DNA from: Hyphomicrobiales bacterium
GTDB lineage: Bacteria; Pseudomonadota; Alphaproteobacteria; Rhizobiales; Rhizobiaceae
Length of the DNA stretch: 64,000 nt
Reading direction: 5' to 3'
NCBI GenBank assembly: GCA_900466005.1
Contig: UEGQ01000004.1
Location: 124,001-188,000, forward strand
Shown: positions 1 to 9,297 of the stretch, piece after piece
Layout: each line of letters opens with the position of its first letter
How positions within the stretch are numbered: position 1 is the first letter of the stretch
Program-made: the position numbers and the translations under genes
The notes under the pieces: generated by a model
Database searches by the model: none
What the model saw: the letters and a program-made list of their open reading frames with translations, nothing else
What the model was told of the DNA's origin: nothing

Positions 1-2
1 TC

Positions 3-941
3 GATGAAGTGGCGGCCGCGGAAGGCTGGGACAAGGTCGTCCCGGAAGCCTTGCAGAAGTTCTCGAAATATGACGGGCACTGGATCGCGGCCCCGGTCAA
101 CGTCCATTCGACCAACTGGGTCTGGATCAACAAGGCAGCACTCGACGCGGCCGGCGGCAAGGTGCCGGAAAGTTGGGACGAGCTGGTCGCCGTGCTCGAC
201 AAGATGAAAGCAAACGGCATCACCCCGCTCGCCCATGGCGGACAGCCCTGGCAGGATGCGACCATCTTCGACGGCGTCGTGCTCTCGAAGGGCACCGACT
301 TCTACAAGAAGGCTTTCGTCGACCTCGACGCGGAGACGCTCGGCGGCGCCGACATGGCCGATGCCTTCGACCGGCTGATGAAGCTCAGGACCTATGTGGA
401 CGACAACTTCTCCGGCCGCGACTGGAACCTCGCCTCCGCGATGGTGATCGACGGCAAGGCCGGCATGCAGATGATGGGCGACTGGGCAAAGGGTGAATTC
501 CTGAAGGCCGGCAAGAAGCCGGGTGCGGATTTCGTCTGCATTCGTTTCCCCGGGACGCAAGGATCGGTCACCTTCAACTCCGACCAGTTCGCGATGTTCA
601 ACGTCTCGGGTGACGACAAGGTCAAGGCCCAGATGGCGATGGCCTCCTCGATCGAGAGCCCGAAATTCCAGTCCGCGTTCAACGTCGTCAAGGGTTCGGT
701 ACCGGCCCGTACCGACGTGCCGGATGCCGATTTCGACGATTGCGGCAAGAAGGGCATGAAGGATCTGGCCGAGGCGAGCGCGGGCGGCACCCTGTTCGGT
801 TCGATGGCCCACGGCCATGCGGCACCGGCCGCGGTCAAGAATGCCGTCTACGACGTCGTCACCAAGGCCTTCAACGGCGGCTACAAGGACGGCGCGGAGG
901 CAGCCAAGGCGCTCACCGAGGCAGTTGCGGCGACCAAGTAA
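3..941 (+). CDS. ABC transporter sugar-binding protein (5' partial)
   Basis: This is the periplasmic substrate-binding subunit of a carbohydrate (CUT1, extracellular family 1) ABC importer. The open frame enters from the window edge. The visible 313 residues are the C-terminal three quarters of a roughly 410-residue family, so the signal peptide and first lobe lie outside. Visible family traits are [14 protein letters not shown] (lobe hinge), a [27 protein letters not shown] stretch and the [16 protein letters not shown] segment. A GTG at position 9 could be read as a start, but homologous sequence continues upstream, so the gene is taken as truncated by the window. Two permease genes and an ATPase follow on the same strand. 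The substrate cannot be named; the oxidoreductases downstream suggest a sugar or sugar derivative. Confidence 0.9.
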   Translation, partial: DEVAAAEGWDKVVPEALQKFSKYDGHWIAAPVNVHSTNWVWINKAALDAAGGKVPESWDELVAVLDKMKANGITPLAHGGQPWQDATIFDGVVLSKGTDFYKKAFVDLDAETLGGADMADAFDRLMKLRTYVDDNFSGRDWNLASAMVIDGKAGMQMMGDWAKGEFLKAGKKPGADFVCIRFPGTQGSVTFNSDQFAMFNVSGDDKVKAQMAMASSIESPKFQSAFNVVKGSVPARTDVPDADFDDCGKKGMKDLAEASAGGTLFGSMAHGHAAPAAVKNAVYDVVTKAFNGGYKDGAEAAKALTEAVAATK

Positions 942-950
942 CCGCAGATG

Positions 951-975
951 CCGGGCGGCGGCTGCCGCCGCCCGG
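951..975 (+). promoter_or_regulatory. Intercistronic GC hairpin after binding-protein gene
   Basis: A perfect 11-bp inverted repeat (arms 951-961 and 965-975, loop CTG) lies 9 bases after the binding-protein stop codon and ahead of the first permease gene. There is no T tract, so a strong terminator is unlikely. Stem-loops at this place in binding-protein operons are known to protect the upstream message or attenuate readthrough, giving more binding protein than permease; that role is inferred here. Confidence 0.6.
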
Positions 976-1038
976 TCACTCGCCGGCGACGCAGAGAGGG
1001 CTCGCCCGGCATGATCGACAGGGACAGGGAGGAGACCC

Positions 1039-1932
1039 ATGACAAGCTCAACGCGGGCCGATATGCGCACGCGCCTACAAGATTGGCTGCCGAAGGTCGT
1101 GCTCGCACCTTCCTTCGCGGTGACGCTGGTCTTCGTCTACGGCTTCATCCTGTTCACCATCTTCCTCTCCTTCACCGGATCGAAGATGCTGCCGCTTTAT
1201 ACCTTCGTGGGTCTCAGCAACTACACGCGGCTCTGGGCGCTCGAAAACTGGCACATCGCGATCGTCAACATCGCGATCTTCGCCAGCCTCTACATCGTCA
1301 TCTGCACGGCGCTCGGCCTCGGCCTTGCAATCTTCCTCGACCAGAAGATCCGCGGCGAGGGGTTTCTGAGGCCGATCTACCTCTACCCGATGGCGCTCTC
1401 CTTCATCGTCACCGGCACGGCATGGAAGTGGTTCCTCGATCCCGGCATCGGGCTCGAGCGGATCATGCGGCTCTGGGGCTGGGAGAGCTTCACCTTCACC
1501 TGGATCAAGGACAATGACATGGCGATCTACACGATCGTGATCGCAGCGGTCTGGCAGACCAGCGGGTTCGTCATGGCCATGTTCCTCGCCGGGCTTCGCG
1601 GGATCGACAACGAAATTCTGAAGGCCGCCCAGATCGACGGCGCCTCCAGCCTGCAGCTCTATCGCCGCATCGTGATCCCGCTCTTGAGGCCCGCCTTCCT
1701 GTCGGCCTTCGTCATCCTCAGCCATCTGGCGATCAAGTCCTACGACCTCGTGATCGCGCTGACCGGCGGCGGCCCCGGCCGGGCGACCGAAATGCCCGCG
1801 ACCTTCATGTATTCCTATACGTTCACCCGCAACCAGATGGGCGTCGGCGCGGCCTCCGCAGTCATCATGCTGATGACGATCGCCGCGATCATGGTTCCCT
1901 ATCTCTATGCCGAGCTGAAGGAGAAGCACTGA
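1039..1932 (+). CDS. ABC sugar transporter permease (MalF/UgpA type)
   Basis: This is an inner-membrane permease of a CUT1 sugar importer, 297 residues. About six hydrophobic segments are visible, the first at residues 20-45. The cytoplasmic EAA loop that contacts the ATPase reads EILKAAQIDGASSLQLYRRI near residues 195-215. The start ATG follows AGGGAGGAGACCC, a good ribosome binding site. Its stop overlaps the start of the next permease (ATGA-type overlap at 1929-1935), which indicates translational coupling. With the second permease and the ATPase it would form the membrane complex for the binding protein just upstream. Family assignment is firm; the substrate is unknown. Confidence 0.93.
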   Translation: MTSSTRADMRTRLQDWLPKVVLAPSFAVTLVFVYGFILFTIFLSFTGSKMLPLYTFVGLSNYTRLWALENWHIAIVNIAIFASLYIVICTALGLGLAIFLDQKIRGEGFLRPIYLYPMALSFIVTGTAWKWFLDPGIGLERIMRLWGWESFTFTWIKDNDMAIYTIVIAAVWQTSGFVMAMFLAGLRGIDNEILKAAQIDGASSLQLYRRIVIPLLRPAFLSAFVILSHLAIKSYDLVIALTGGGPGRATEMPATFMYSYTFTRNQMGVGAASAVIMLMTIAAIMVPYLYAELKEKH

Positions 1933-2810
1933 TGTCTGCCGTCAGCCAGGACACTGCGGTCAGGACCGGCCGCGTCGCCCGCACGTTCATCTACCTCGTG
2001 CTGCTTCTCTTTGCGCTCTTCTACCTGTTGCCGCTCTACGTCATGGGCATCAATTCGCTGAAGCCGCTGCCGGAGATCACCGGCGGCAACATGATGGCGC
2101 TGCCTCGGACCTGGACGCTGGAGGCCTGGAAATCCGCCTGGTCGACCGCGCAGATCGGTGTCTCGCCGACCGGCCTCAAGCCCTATTTCCTGAATTCCAT
2201 CCTGATGGTGGTCCCCGCCGTCGCGATCTCCACCATCGTCGGTGCGTTGAACGGCTACGTGCTCACGAAGTGGCGCTTCAGATACGACACGATCATCTTC
2301 GGGCTGATGCTGTTCTCCTGCTTCATCCCGTTCCAGATCGTGCTGATCCCGATGGCGCTCGTGCTCGGCAAGTTGGGGCTCGCCGGTTCGGTGCCTGGCC
2401 TCATCCTCGTCCATGTGGTCTACGGCATCGGGTTCACGACGCTCTATTACCGCAACTACTACGCCACCTTCCCGACGGAACTCGTCAAGGCAGCCCAGAT
2501 CGACGGCGCGGGCTTCTTCCGCATCTTCTGGCGCATCCTGCTGCCGGTTTCCGGGCCGATCACCGTGGTTTCCGTGATCTGGCAGTTCACCAATATCTGG
2601 AACGACTTCCTGTTCGGCGTTTCCTTCGGCGGTACCAGCCAGCCGATGACGGCGGCTCTCAACAACCTGGTGCAGTCGTCGACCGGCGTGAAGGAATACA
2701 ACGTCCATTTCGCCGGTGCGATCCTCGCTGCTCTTCCCACCCTCTTCGTCTACATCGTCGCCGGCCGCTATTTCGTGCGCGGGCTGATGGCGGGCTCAGT
2801 CAAAGGATAA
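1932..2810 (+). CDS. ABC sugar transporter permease (MalG/UgpE type)
   Basis: This is the second inner-membrane permease of the importer, 292 residues. It opens with a hydrophobic segment at about residues 17-40, has a long periplasmic loop before the second segment as is usual for MalG-type subunits, and carries the EAA loop ELVKAAQIDGAGFFRIFWRI near residues 177-197. The C-terminus YFVRGLMAGSVKG is the classic ending of this family. It overlaps the previous permease by one base and is followed after 4 bases by the ATPase gene, so the whole set is one operon. Substrate unknown. Confidence 0.93.
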   Translation: MSAVSQDTAVRTGRVARTFIYLVLLLFALFYLLPLYVMGINSLKPLPEITGGNMMALPRTWTLEAWKSAWSTAQIGVSPTGLKPYFLNSILMVVPAVAISTIVGALNGYVLTKWRFRYDTIIFGLMLFSCFIPFQIVLIPMALVLGKLGLAGSVPGLILVHVVYGIGFTTLYYRNYYATFPTELVKAAQIDGAGFFRIFWRILLPVSGPITVVSVIWQFTNIWNDFLFGVSFGGTSQPMTAALNNLVQSSTGVKEYNVHFAGAILAALPTLFVYIVAGRYFVRGLMAGSVKG

Positions 2811-2814
2811 GAAC

Positions 2815-3927
2815 ATGGGCTTTCTCGACATCAAGAACGTCACCAAGTCCTACGGACAGCTCGAGGTGCTCCACCGCGTCGACATTTCCGTCGAGGAGGG
2901 CGAATTCCTCGTGCTGGTCGGACCGTCGGGCTGCGGCAAGTCCACGCTTCTCGGCATGATCGCCGGCCTCGAGAACATCTCCTCGGGCGAGATCGCCATC
3001 AGGGGCCGGGTGGTCAACGGTGTGCATCCCTCCAGGCGCAACATTGCGATGGTGTTCCAGTCCTACGCGCTCTATCCCAACATGACGGTCGGGCAGAACA
3101 TCACCTTCGGGCTGGAAATGCACGGCGTGCCGAAACCCGAGCGGGAAAAGGCACTCGCCGAGGTTGCCAGGCTCCTGCAGATCGACCATCTGGTCGACCG
3201 CAAGCCGGGTCAGCTCTCCGGCGGGCAGAGGCAGCGTGTCGCCATGGGCCGCGCGCTGGTGCGCGACCCCGATGTCTTCCTGTTCGACGAGCCGCTTTCC
3301 AATCTCGACGCCAAGCTGCGCGTCGACATGCGCACCGAGATCAAGAAGCTGCATGAGAAGCTGAAGACGACGATTGTCTACGTCACTCACGACCAGATCG
3401 AGGCAATGACGCTCTCGACCCGGATCGCGGTGATGAACAAGGGCTATATCCAGCAGCTCGGTACACCGAAGGAGATTTACGACACGCCGGCCAACGTCTT
3501 CGTTGCGACCTTCATGGGAAGCCCGGCAATGAACGTGCTGCCGGCCCGCGTCGTCGTCCGTGACGGCGTGCCCCACGCGGCAGTCACGGATGGCGAGGGC
3601 AGCGAGCAACACCTGCGCTTCAGCCAGCAGAACCTCGTTGCCTGGGATGGCAGGGAAATCCTCCTCGGCGTCCGGCCGGAAGCGATCACCGATCCGGAGG
3701 GTGCCGACCGCAAGTCGTCGAACATCGTCGGCCTCACGAACCGGGTCGTCGTCACGGAGCCGGCCGGCTCCGACACCTTTGTCACCATGACGCTGGGCGG
3801 CAAGGATGTGATCGGCCGCATGCGCGCCGATACCGACATTCGTGCCGGGCAGGTCTTCGGCTTCGCCGTCAACATGGAAAAGGCCGTCGCCTTCGATCCG
3901 AAGACGGAAGAACGCATCCGGCCATGA
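2815..3927 (+). CDS. ABC sugar transporter ATP-binding protein (UgpC/MalK type)
   Basis: This is the cytoplasmic ATPase that powers the importer, 370 residues. It has Walker A GPSGCGKS (residues 38-45), Q-loop VFQSYALYPNMTV, signature LSGGQRQRV (about 133-141), Walker B VFLFDEPLSNLDAKL and H-loop VTHDQIEAM. A C-terminal regulatory TOBE-like region (from about residue 240) follows, as in MalK and UgpC. It starts 4 bases after the permease stop and its last 4 bases overlap the start of the GMC oxidoreductase gene, tying import to the catabolic genes that follow. Confidence 0.95.
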   Translation: MGFLDIKNVTKSYGQLEVLHRVDISVEEGEFLVLVGPSGCGKSTLLGMIAGLENISSGEIAIRGRVVNGVHPSRRNIAMVFQSYALYPNMTVGQNITFGLEMHGVPKPEREKALAEVARLLQIDHLVDRKPGQLSGGQRQRVAMGRALVRDPDVFLFDEPLSNLDAKLRVDMRTEIKKLHEKLKTTIVYVTHDQIEAMTLSTRIAVMNKGYIQQLGTPKEIYDTPANVFVATFMGSPAMNVLPARVVVRDGVPHAAVTDGEGSEQHLRFSQQNLVAWDGREILLGVRPEAITDPEGADRKSSNIVGLTNRVVVTEPAGSDTFVTMTLGGKDVIGRMRADTDIRAGQVFGFAVNMEKAVAFDPKTEERIRP

Positions 3928-5447
3928 ACGCTCGCAACACCATCCCCGACATCGCTCCGGATATCGTCATCGTCGGCTCGGGCATGGGCGGCGCCACGCT
4001 CGCGGCCGCGCTGGCGCCGAGCGGCAGGCGGATCCTCATTGTCGAGAAGGGGGAACGGTTGACGCCGTCTGCTGCCGATCGCGACCCGGAGGAGATCTTT
4101 GCAGGGGCGAGGTTCCGGCCGAAGGAAGAATGGCTGGACGGCGAGGGGCGTCCCTTCAATCCCGGCAACTACTACTATGTCGGGGGCAATTCCAAGTTCT
4201 ACGGCGCCGTTCTCATCCGCTATCGCCGCGAGGATTTCTCGCCGCTGCGCCATATGGGCGGCACGACGCCAGGTTGGCCGATCGGCTATGACGAGCTCGA
4301 GCCCTTCTACCAGCAGGCCGAGACGCTCTTTCAGGTGCGGGGTACGCTCGGTGAGGATCCGACTGAACCCACCCATTCCGGCAGCTACGCCTATCCACCG
4401 GTTCCCGACGAACCGGTGATTGCCGACCTTCGCCGGCGGCTCGGCCGGGTCGGCGTGCATCCGGCCTCGCTGCCGCTCGGGGTCGACATCGAGCGCTGGC
4501 TCGCCGGCGGCCGGACGACCTGGGACGCGTTCCCGGACACCTGCGGCGGCAAGATGGACGCCGAGACGGCCTGCCTGTCGAAGGCGCTCGCGCACCCGAA
4601 CGTCACCTTGCTGACGGGTTGCGAGGCAAGACGCCTGCTTGCGACCGAAAAGGGCCGTATCACCGGCGTCGAGGTCGAGGCGGGCGGCGGACGCAGGGTA
4701 ATTACGGCGCCGCTCGTGGTTCTTGCGGCAGGCGCGGTCCGCTCGGCGGCGCTTCTCCTGGCATCCGCCGACAACCGCCATCCGAACGGGCTTGCGAACT
4801 CTTCCGATCAGGTCGGGCGCAACTTCATGAACCACAATTGCTCGGCGGTGCTTGCCCTCGATCCGCTGCGCCGCAACCCGTCTGTCTACCAGAAGACGCT
4901 GCTGGTCAACGATTTCTACCTCACCGGCGGGCCGCAGGGCGAGCCGCTCGGCAACATCCAGTTGCTCGGCAAGATCACCGGTCCGATCCTGGCGGCGAGT
5001 TCGCCCCTGCCACGGCGACTCGCACACTGGATCGCGGCGCGGTCGATCGATCTCTATGCGATGTCGGAGGATCTGCCGAACCCCGACAGCCGGGTGACGC
5101 TGAAGGACGGTCAGATCGTGCTCGACTGGAAACGCTCGAACTGGGAGGCGCATCTGGCGCTCGTCGCCCGGCTCAAGGCGTTGCTGCGAAAGGCGGGCTA
5201 TCCGGTGGTGCTGTCACGTGCCTTCGACCGGCGCACGCCATCCCATCAGTGCGGCACGGCGCGTATGGGGAGAAATCCGCGCAACAGCGTCGTCGACAGT
5301 TATGGCCGCAGTCACGACCACAGAAACCTCTTCGTGGTCGACGCCTCCATCCTGCCGACCTCGGCCGCCGTCAATCCGGCGCTCACCATCGCCGCCTTGG
5401 CGCTGAGGGCTGCAAGGCACATCACCGAAACGGAGTTCCATCAGTGA
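3924..5447 (+). CDS. GMC-family FAD oxidoreductase, first copy
   Basis: This is a flavin-dependent GMC oxidoreductase of 507 residues that likely oxidises a hydroxyl group of the imported substrate. The N-terminal FAD fold is visible as GSGMGGATLAAAL (residues 17-29) followed by VEKGERL. The flavin-contact segment reads YYVGGNSKFYGAV, and the C-terminal GMC domain has HQCGTARMG, then NLFVVDASILPTSAAVNPALT with the usual catalytic His/Asn region. No signal peptide is visible and no gluconate-dehydrogenase subunit 3 partner is next to it, so the electron acceptor is open. It resembles sugar and glucoside dehydrogenases of the GMC group more than choline dehydrogenase. It overlaps the ATPase gene upstream and the SDR gene downstream by 4 bases each. 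Confidence 0.88.
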   Translation: MNARNTIPDIAPDIVIVGSGMGGATLAAALAPSGRRILIVEKGERLTPSAADRDPEEIFAGARFRPKEEWLDGEGRPFNPGNYYYVGGNSKFYGAVLIRYRREDFSPLRHMGGTTPGWPIGYDELEPFYQQAETLFQVRGTLGEDPTEPTHSGSYAYPPVPDEPVIADLRRRLGRVGVHPASLPLGVDIERWLAGGRTTWDAFPDTCGGKMDAETACLSKALAHPNVTLLTGCEARRLLATEKGRITGVEVEAGGGRRVITAPLVVLAAGAVRSAALLLASADNRHPNGLANSSDQVGRNFMNHNCSAVLALDPLRRNPSVYQKTLLVNDFYLTGGPQGEPLGNIQLLGKITGPILAASSPLPRRLAHWIAARSIDLYAMSEDLPNPDSRVTLKDGQIVLDWKRSNWEAHLALVARLKALLRKAGYPVVLSRAFDRRTPSHQCGTARMGRNPRNSVVDSYGRSHDHRNLFVVDASILPTSAAVNPALTIAALALRAARHITETEFHQ

Positions 5448-6202
5448 CACGGCTCGCACTCATTACCGGTGGACAGCAGGGCATCGGGCTCGGTATCGCC
5501 GAGGCCCTGGTCGGCGTCGGCTTTCGCGTCGCGCTGGTATCGCGCTCGGAGGCAGAGACGCCCCAGGTCGCTGCCGCGCTCGAGAGGCTGGGGGATCAGG
5601 CACGCTATTTCCGGCACGACCTGCAGGAGATCGACAGGGTCGGCACCCTGCTCGACGCGGTCGAAGGCGAGATGGGGCCGGTGACGACGCTCGTCTCGAA
5701 TGCCGGCGTGCCCGCGAAGGTACGCGGCGACATGCTCGATCTCTCCGCCGAGAGCTTCGATTTCGTCCTTGGCGTCAACCTGCGCGGTGCCTTCTTCTTC
5801 GCCCAGGAGGTCGCCCGCCGCATGATCGGCAGGTCCTCCGACGCCTATCGGTCGCTGATCTTCGTGACCTCGGTCAGCGCCACCATGGCCTCGGTCGAGC
5901 GGGCCGAATACTGCATCTCGAAGGCGGGTGCGGCGATGATGGCGGAACTCTTTGCCGTGCGCCTGGCGCCGCACGGCATCGGCGTGTTCGAGCTCCGGCC
6001 CGGCATCATCGCAACCGAGATGACCGCCGGCGTGAAGGACAAGTACACCGCCCGGATCGAGGGGGGACTCGTGCCCGCACAGCGCTGGGGACAGCCCGAA
6101 GACATCGGCCGGGTCGTGGTTCCGATGGCCGAGGGAAACCTCGCCTTTGCCACCGGCGCAGTCGTTCCCGTCGACGGCGGCCTTTCGATCCCGCGCCTGT
6201 AG
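5444..6202 (+). CDS. Short-chain dehydrogenase/reductase
   Basis: This is a classical NAD(P)-dependent SDR of 252 residues acting in the cytoplasm. The cofactor motif is TGGQQGIGLGIA near the N-terminus (TGxxxGIG), the structural motif is SNAGV (NAG), and the catalytic set is Ser in VTSVSA plus YCISK. The end, GAVVPVDGGLSIPRL, is typical of the FabG-like group. The start is a GTG whose bases overlap the stop of the preceding GMC gene (GTGA at 5444-5447); earlier in-frame codons belong to the overlap with that gene. A second oxidation or a reduction in the same pathway is likely; the substrate is unknown. Confidence 0.88.
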   Translation: MTRLALITGGQQGIGLGIAEALVGVGFRVALVSRSEAETPQVAAALERLGDQARYFRHDLQEIDRVGTLLDAVEGEMGPVTTLVSNAGVPAKVRGDMLDLSAESFDFVLGVNLRGAFFFAQEVARRMIGRSSDAYRSLIFVTSVSATMASVERAEYCISKAGAAMMAELFAVRLAPHGIGVFELRPGIIATEMTAGVKDKYTARIEGGLVPAQRWGQPEDIGRVVVPMAEGNLAFATGAVVPVDGGLSIPRL

Positions 6203-6211
6203 GAGCATCGC

Positions 6212-7798
6212 ATGAAGACGTCCTATGATTTCATCGTCGTCGGGGGAGGCTCGGCCGGTTCGGTGCTCGCCGCACGGCTCTCGGAGAACCCGCAAACGCG
6301 CGTTCTGCTGCTCGAGGCCGGCGGTCGCGACTGGCATCCCTTCTATCACCTGCCGGCGGGCTTTGCCAAAATGACCAAGGGCATCGGCAGCTGGGGCTGG
6401 CAGACAGTGCCACAGCGGCACATGAAGGACATGGTGATCCGCTATACGCAGGCGAAGGTGCTGGGCGGCGGGTCGACCATCAACGCCCAGATCTACACCC
6501 GCGGCAATGCGCTCGACTACGACGGCTGGCGGCAGGCGGGTTGCGAGGGCTGGGCCTACGAGGACGTGCTTCGCTATTTCCGCAAGGCCGAGGACAACGA
6601 TACCTACGACAACCGCTATCACGGCAAGGGCGGGCCATTAGGCGTGAGCAAACCGGCGGCGCCGTTGCCGATCTGCGAGGCCTATTTCAAGGCGGCCGGC
6701 GAACTGGGTATTCCCTTCAACCCCGACATGACCGGGGAAAAGCAGGACGGAGTCGGCTACTATCAGCTCACCCAGCGAAACGTCCGCCGTTCGTCCGCAT
6801 CGATCGCCTACCTCAATCCGGCGCGGGGCCGCAAGAACCTGACGGTCCGGACCGGCGCACAGGTTCAGAAGATCGTCGTCGAGGAGGGGCGTGCCGTCGG
6901 CGTCGAGCTCGCGGGCGAGGGCATCGTCAGCGCCGAGCGGGAGGTCATCCTCTCCTCCGGTGCGATCGGTAGCCCGCGGCTGCTGATGCTCTCCGGCATC
7001 GGGCCGGCCGACCATCTGAAATCCGTCGGCGTGCCCGTCGTCTTCGACCAGCCGGGCGTCGGATCCAATCTCCAGGATCACCTCGACCTCTTCGTGATCG
7101 CCGAGTGCAGCGGACCCCACACCTACGACCGCTACGCCAAGCCGCATCTCTCGGTGCTGGCCGGGCTTCAGTACATCCTCACGAAAACCGGACCGGTGGC
7201 CTCCAGCCTCTTCGAGACCGGCGGTTTCTGGTACGCCGACCCGGAGGCGCGCTCGCCGGACATCCAGTTCCATCTCGGCCTCGGCTCCGGCATAGAGGCC
7301 GGCGTGGCGGCAATGGAAAACGGCGGGGTAACGCTCAACTCAGCCTATTTGCGGCCGCGCTCCCGCGGGACGGTGCGGCTCGCCTCGGCCGATCCGCTTG
7401 CCGCGCCGCTCATCGATCCGAACTACTGGGAGGACCCTTACGACCGCGAAATGTCGATCCGCGGGCTGAAGCTCGCGCGCGAGATCATGCGGCAGGACGC
7501 CCTGAAGCCCTTCATCAAGGCGGAGCGGCTGCCGGGCCCGGAGGTTTCGACCGAAGAGGACTATTTCAACTACGCCTGCGCGCACGCCAAGACCGACCAT
7601 CATCCGGCCGGGACCTGCCGCATGGGCTCCGATCCCGCCGCCGTCGTCGACCCCCGGCTGAAGTTCAACGGTATCGACGGCCTGCGCGTGGTCGACGCCT
7701 CGATCATGCCGGTTGTCGTCTCCTCGAACACCAACGCGCCGACGATCATGATTGCCGAAAAGGCCGCCGACATGATCCGGGCAGACCATGGAGTGTGA
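6212..7798 (+). CDS. GMC-family FAD oxidoreductase, second copy (choline/alcohol dehydrogenase-like)
   Basis: This is a 528-residue flavoprotein of the BetA/AlkJ branch of the GMC family. It has [15 protein letters not shown] (residues 11-25), the GMC signature around [23 protein letters not shown] (about 86-108), [15 protein letters not shown], and the C-terminal [10 protein letters not shown] plus [30 protein letters not shown]. The catalytic pair is expected in the HHPAG and SNTNAPT segments. This copy is clearly different from the first GMC enzyme of the operon: the two share little beyond family motifs, so they probably do different steps. It begins 9 bases after the SDR stop, with AGGAG in front of the ATG. 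Confidence 0.9.
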   Translation: MKTSYDFIVVGGGSAGSVLAARLSENPQTRVLLLEAGGRDWHPFYHLPAGFAKMTKGIGSWGWQTVPQRHMKDMVIRYTQAKVLGGGSTINAQIYTRGNALDYDGWRQAGCEGWAYEDVLRYFRKAEDNDTYDNRYHGKGGPLGVSKPAAPLPICEAYFKAAGELGIPFNPDMTGEKQDGVGYYQLTQRNVRRSSASIAYLNPARGRKNLTVRTGAQVQKIVVEEGRAVGVELAGEGIVSAEREVILSSGAIGSPRLLMLSGIGPADHLKSVGVPVVFDQPGVGSNLQDHLDLFVIAECSGPHTYDRYAKPHLSVLAGLQYILTKTGPVASSLFETGGFWYADPEARSPDIQFHLGLGSGIEAGVAAMENGGVTLNSAYLRPRSRGTVRLASADPLAAPLIDPNYWEDPYDREMSIRGLKLAREIMRQDALKPFIKAERLPGPEVSTEEDYFNYACAHAKTDHHPAGTCRMGSDPAAVVDPRLKFNGIDGLRVVDASIMPVVVSSNTNAPTIMIAEKAADMIRADHGV

Positions 7799-7801
7799 CC
7801 G

Positions 7802-8116
7802 ATGATCCGCCATATCGTGCTTGTCCGGTTCCGCGCGGATGTCGATGAAGCGACGATCCGCGCCCTCTTCGAGGAGCTTCACGCCATCGAAGGCAGGGTC
7901 GACGGCCTGCTTTCCATCGCCTCCGGTCGCAGCGAAAGCCCGGAAAAGATCGAGCGGGGTTACATGCACGGTTTCGTCGCCGACTTCGCCGACTGGCAGG
8001 CGCTTGAAGCCTATCAGGCCCATCCCGATCACCAGCGCTTCGGCGCCCGGCTGGTTGCTCATGCAGAGGGTGGCCTCGACGGGATCCTCGTGTTCGACCT
8101 GCCGGTTCAAAACTGA
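7802..8116 (+). CDS. Dabb (stress-responsive A/B barrel) domain protein
   Basis: This small 104-residue protein has the start typical of Dabb proteins, [11 protein letters not shown], and a [25 protein letters not shown] central segment. Members are dimeric alpha/beta barrels; some act as small lyases or cyclases, many have no known activity. It sits 3 bases after the second GMC gene and 11 before the DUF993 gene, so it is very likely co-transcribed. Its conserved place in a catabolic operon hints at an enzymatic or accessory role on the substrate, but the sequence does not show which. Confidence 0.82.
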   Translation: MIRHIVLVRFRADVDEATIRALFEELHAIEGRVDGLLSIASGRSESPEKIERGYMHGFVADFADWQALEAYQAHPDHQRFGARLVAHAEGGLDGILVFDLPVQN

Positions 8117-8127
8117 AGGACATCGCC

Positions 8128-9291
8128 ATGATACGTCTGCCCACCGAGGATTGCCGGATAGAGGACTATACGCTCACCGGCACAACGCTCACGCCACGCG
8201 CGCCTTCCCGCCCGTTGACCCGCACCGCCTTCGCCGCGGCGCATGTCGTGTCGGATCCGCTGCGCGAGCGCAATCCCTGGGACGCGAGGCCCGCGGTCGA
8301 TTGGGAGGCGACGCTCGCCTTCCGGCAGGGGCTCTGGAACCAGGGGCTCGGGCTTGCGGAGGCCATGGACACTGCCCAGCGCGGCATGGGCGTCGACTGG
8401 CAGACGGCGCGCGAACTGATCGAGCGCACCATGGCCTCGGCCCGGTCACATCCGATGAAGCCGCGGGTCGCCTGCGGCGCGGGCACCGATCACGCGGTGC
8501 CAAAGGATCTGCGTGATGCGGGCGCGATCCTCGCGGCCTACGAACATCAGGCGGAGGCAATCGAAGCCGCCGGCGGACAGCTGATCCTGATGGCCTCGCG
8601 CGCCTTCCCGGCAATCGGCGCCGGACCGGAGGTCTACCGCTCGGTCTATCGCAAGCTGATCGACGGGGCGGCGGCACCCGTCATCCTGCACTGGCTGGGC
8701 GACATGTTCGATCCGGCCCTCAAGGGTTACTGGGGAAGCGAAGACATTGCGGTCGCGAGCGATTTCGTTCTCGATCTGATCGCCGAGAATCCCGCCAAGG
8801 TCGACGGCATCAAGATCTCCCTGCTCGACCGGGCCCACGAGGAAGCCTTCCGCGCCCGCCTGCCGGACGGCGTGCGCCTCTACACCGGCGACGACTTCAA
8901 CTATGCCGACCTCATCGCCGGCGACGGCAAGCATTACTCCCACGCGCTGCTCGGAATTTTCGCAGCAATTGCGCCGGCGGCCTCCCAGGCCCTCGATGCG
9001 CTGGCCGGCGGTGACCTCCAGACCTACCACCGCCTGCTGGCACCGACAGTGCCCTTGAGTCGCGAGATTTTTCGCGCGCCGACGCGCTTCTACAAGGCGG
9101 GCATCGCCTTCCTCTCCTGGCTCAACGGCTATCAGAAGCACTTCATCATGCCGGCCGGCTTCCAGTCGAGCCGCGACATTGTCCACTACAGCGCAGTCTT
9201 TCGCCTCGCCGATCAGGCGAACCTGCTTGCCGATCCCGAGCTTGCCGTGAGAAGGATGCGTCTCCTGCTGGAGATCAACGGAGTCGAATGA
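8128..9291 (+). CDS. DUF993 protein, dihydrodipicolinate synthase-like TIM barrel
   Basis: This 387-residue protein matches the DUF993 group, related to class I DHDPS/N-acetylneuraminate lyases. A lysine in VDGIKISLLD (around residue 230) lies where the Schiff-base lysine of DHDPS-type aldolases is expected, and LYTGDDFNYADLIAGDGKHYSHALLG looks like an active-site loop segment. Family members have no settled biochemical role; an aldol cleavage or dehydration of a keto-sugar acid would fit a pathway that starts with two dehydrogenases, but this is inference. It is the last enzyme gene before the LacI regulator. Confidence 0.8.
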   Translation: MIRLPTEDCRIEDYTLTGTTLTPRAPSRPLTRTAFAAAHVVSDPLRERNPWDARPAVDWEATLAFRQGLWNQGLGLAEAMDTAQRGMGVDWQTARELIERTMASARSHPMKPRVACGAGTDHAVPKDLRDAGAILAAYEHQAEAIEAAGGQLILMASRAFPAIGAGPEVYRSVYRKLIDGAAAPVILHWLGDMFDPALKGYWGSEDIAVASDFVLDLIAENPAKVDGIKISLLDRAHEEAFRARLPDGVRLYTGDDFNYADLIAGDGKHYSHALLGIFAAIAPAASQALDALAGGDLQTYHRLLAPTVPLSREIFRAPTRFYKAGIAFLSWLNGYQKHFIMPAGFQSSRDIVHYSAVFRLADQANLLADPELAVRRMRLLLEINGVE

Positions 9292-9297
9292 GCGGCA

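Noticed and set aside
3477..5153. A 558-codon minus-strand open frame across the ATPase and first GMC gene.
   Set aside because: It crosses two well-supported genes and shows no recognisable domain or ribosome binding site.
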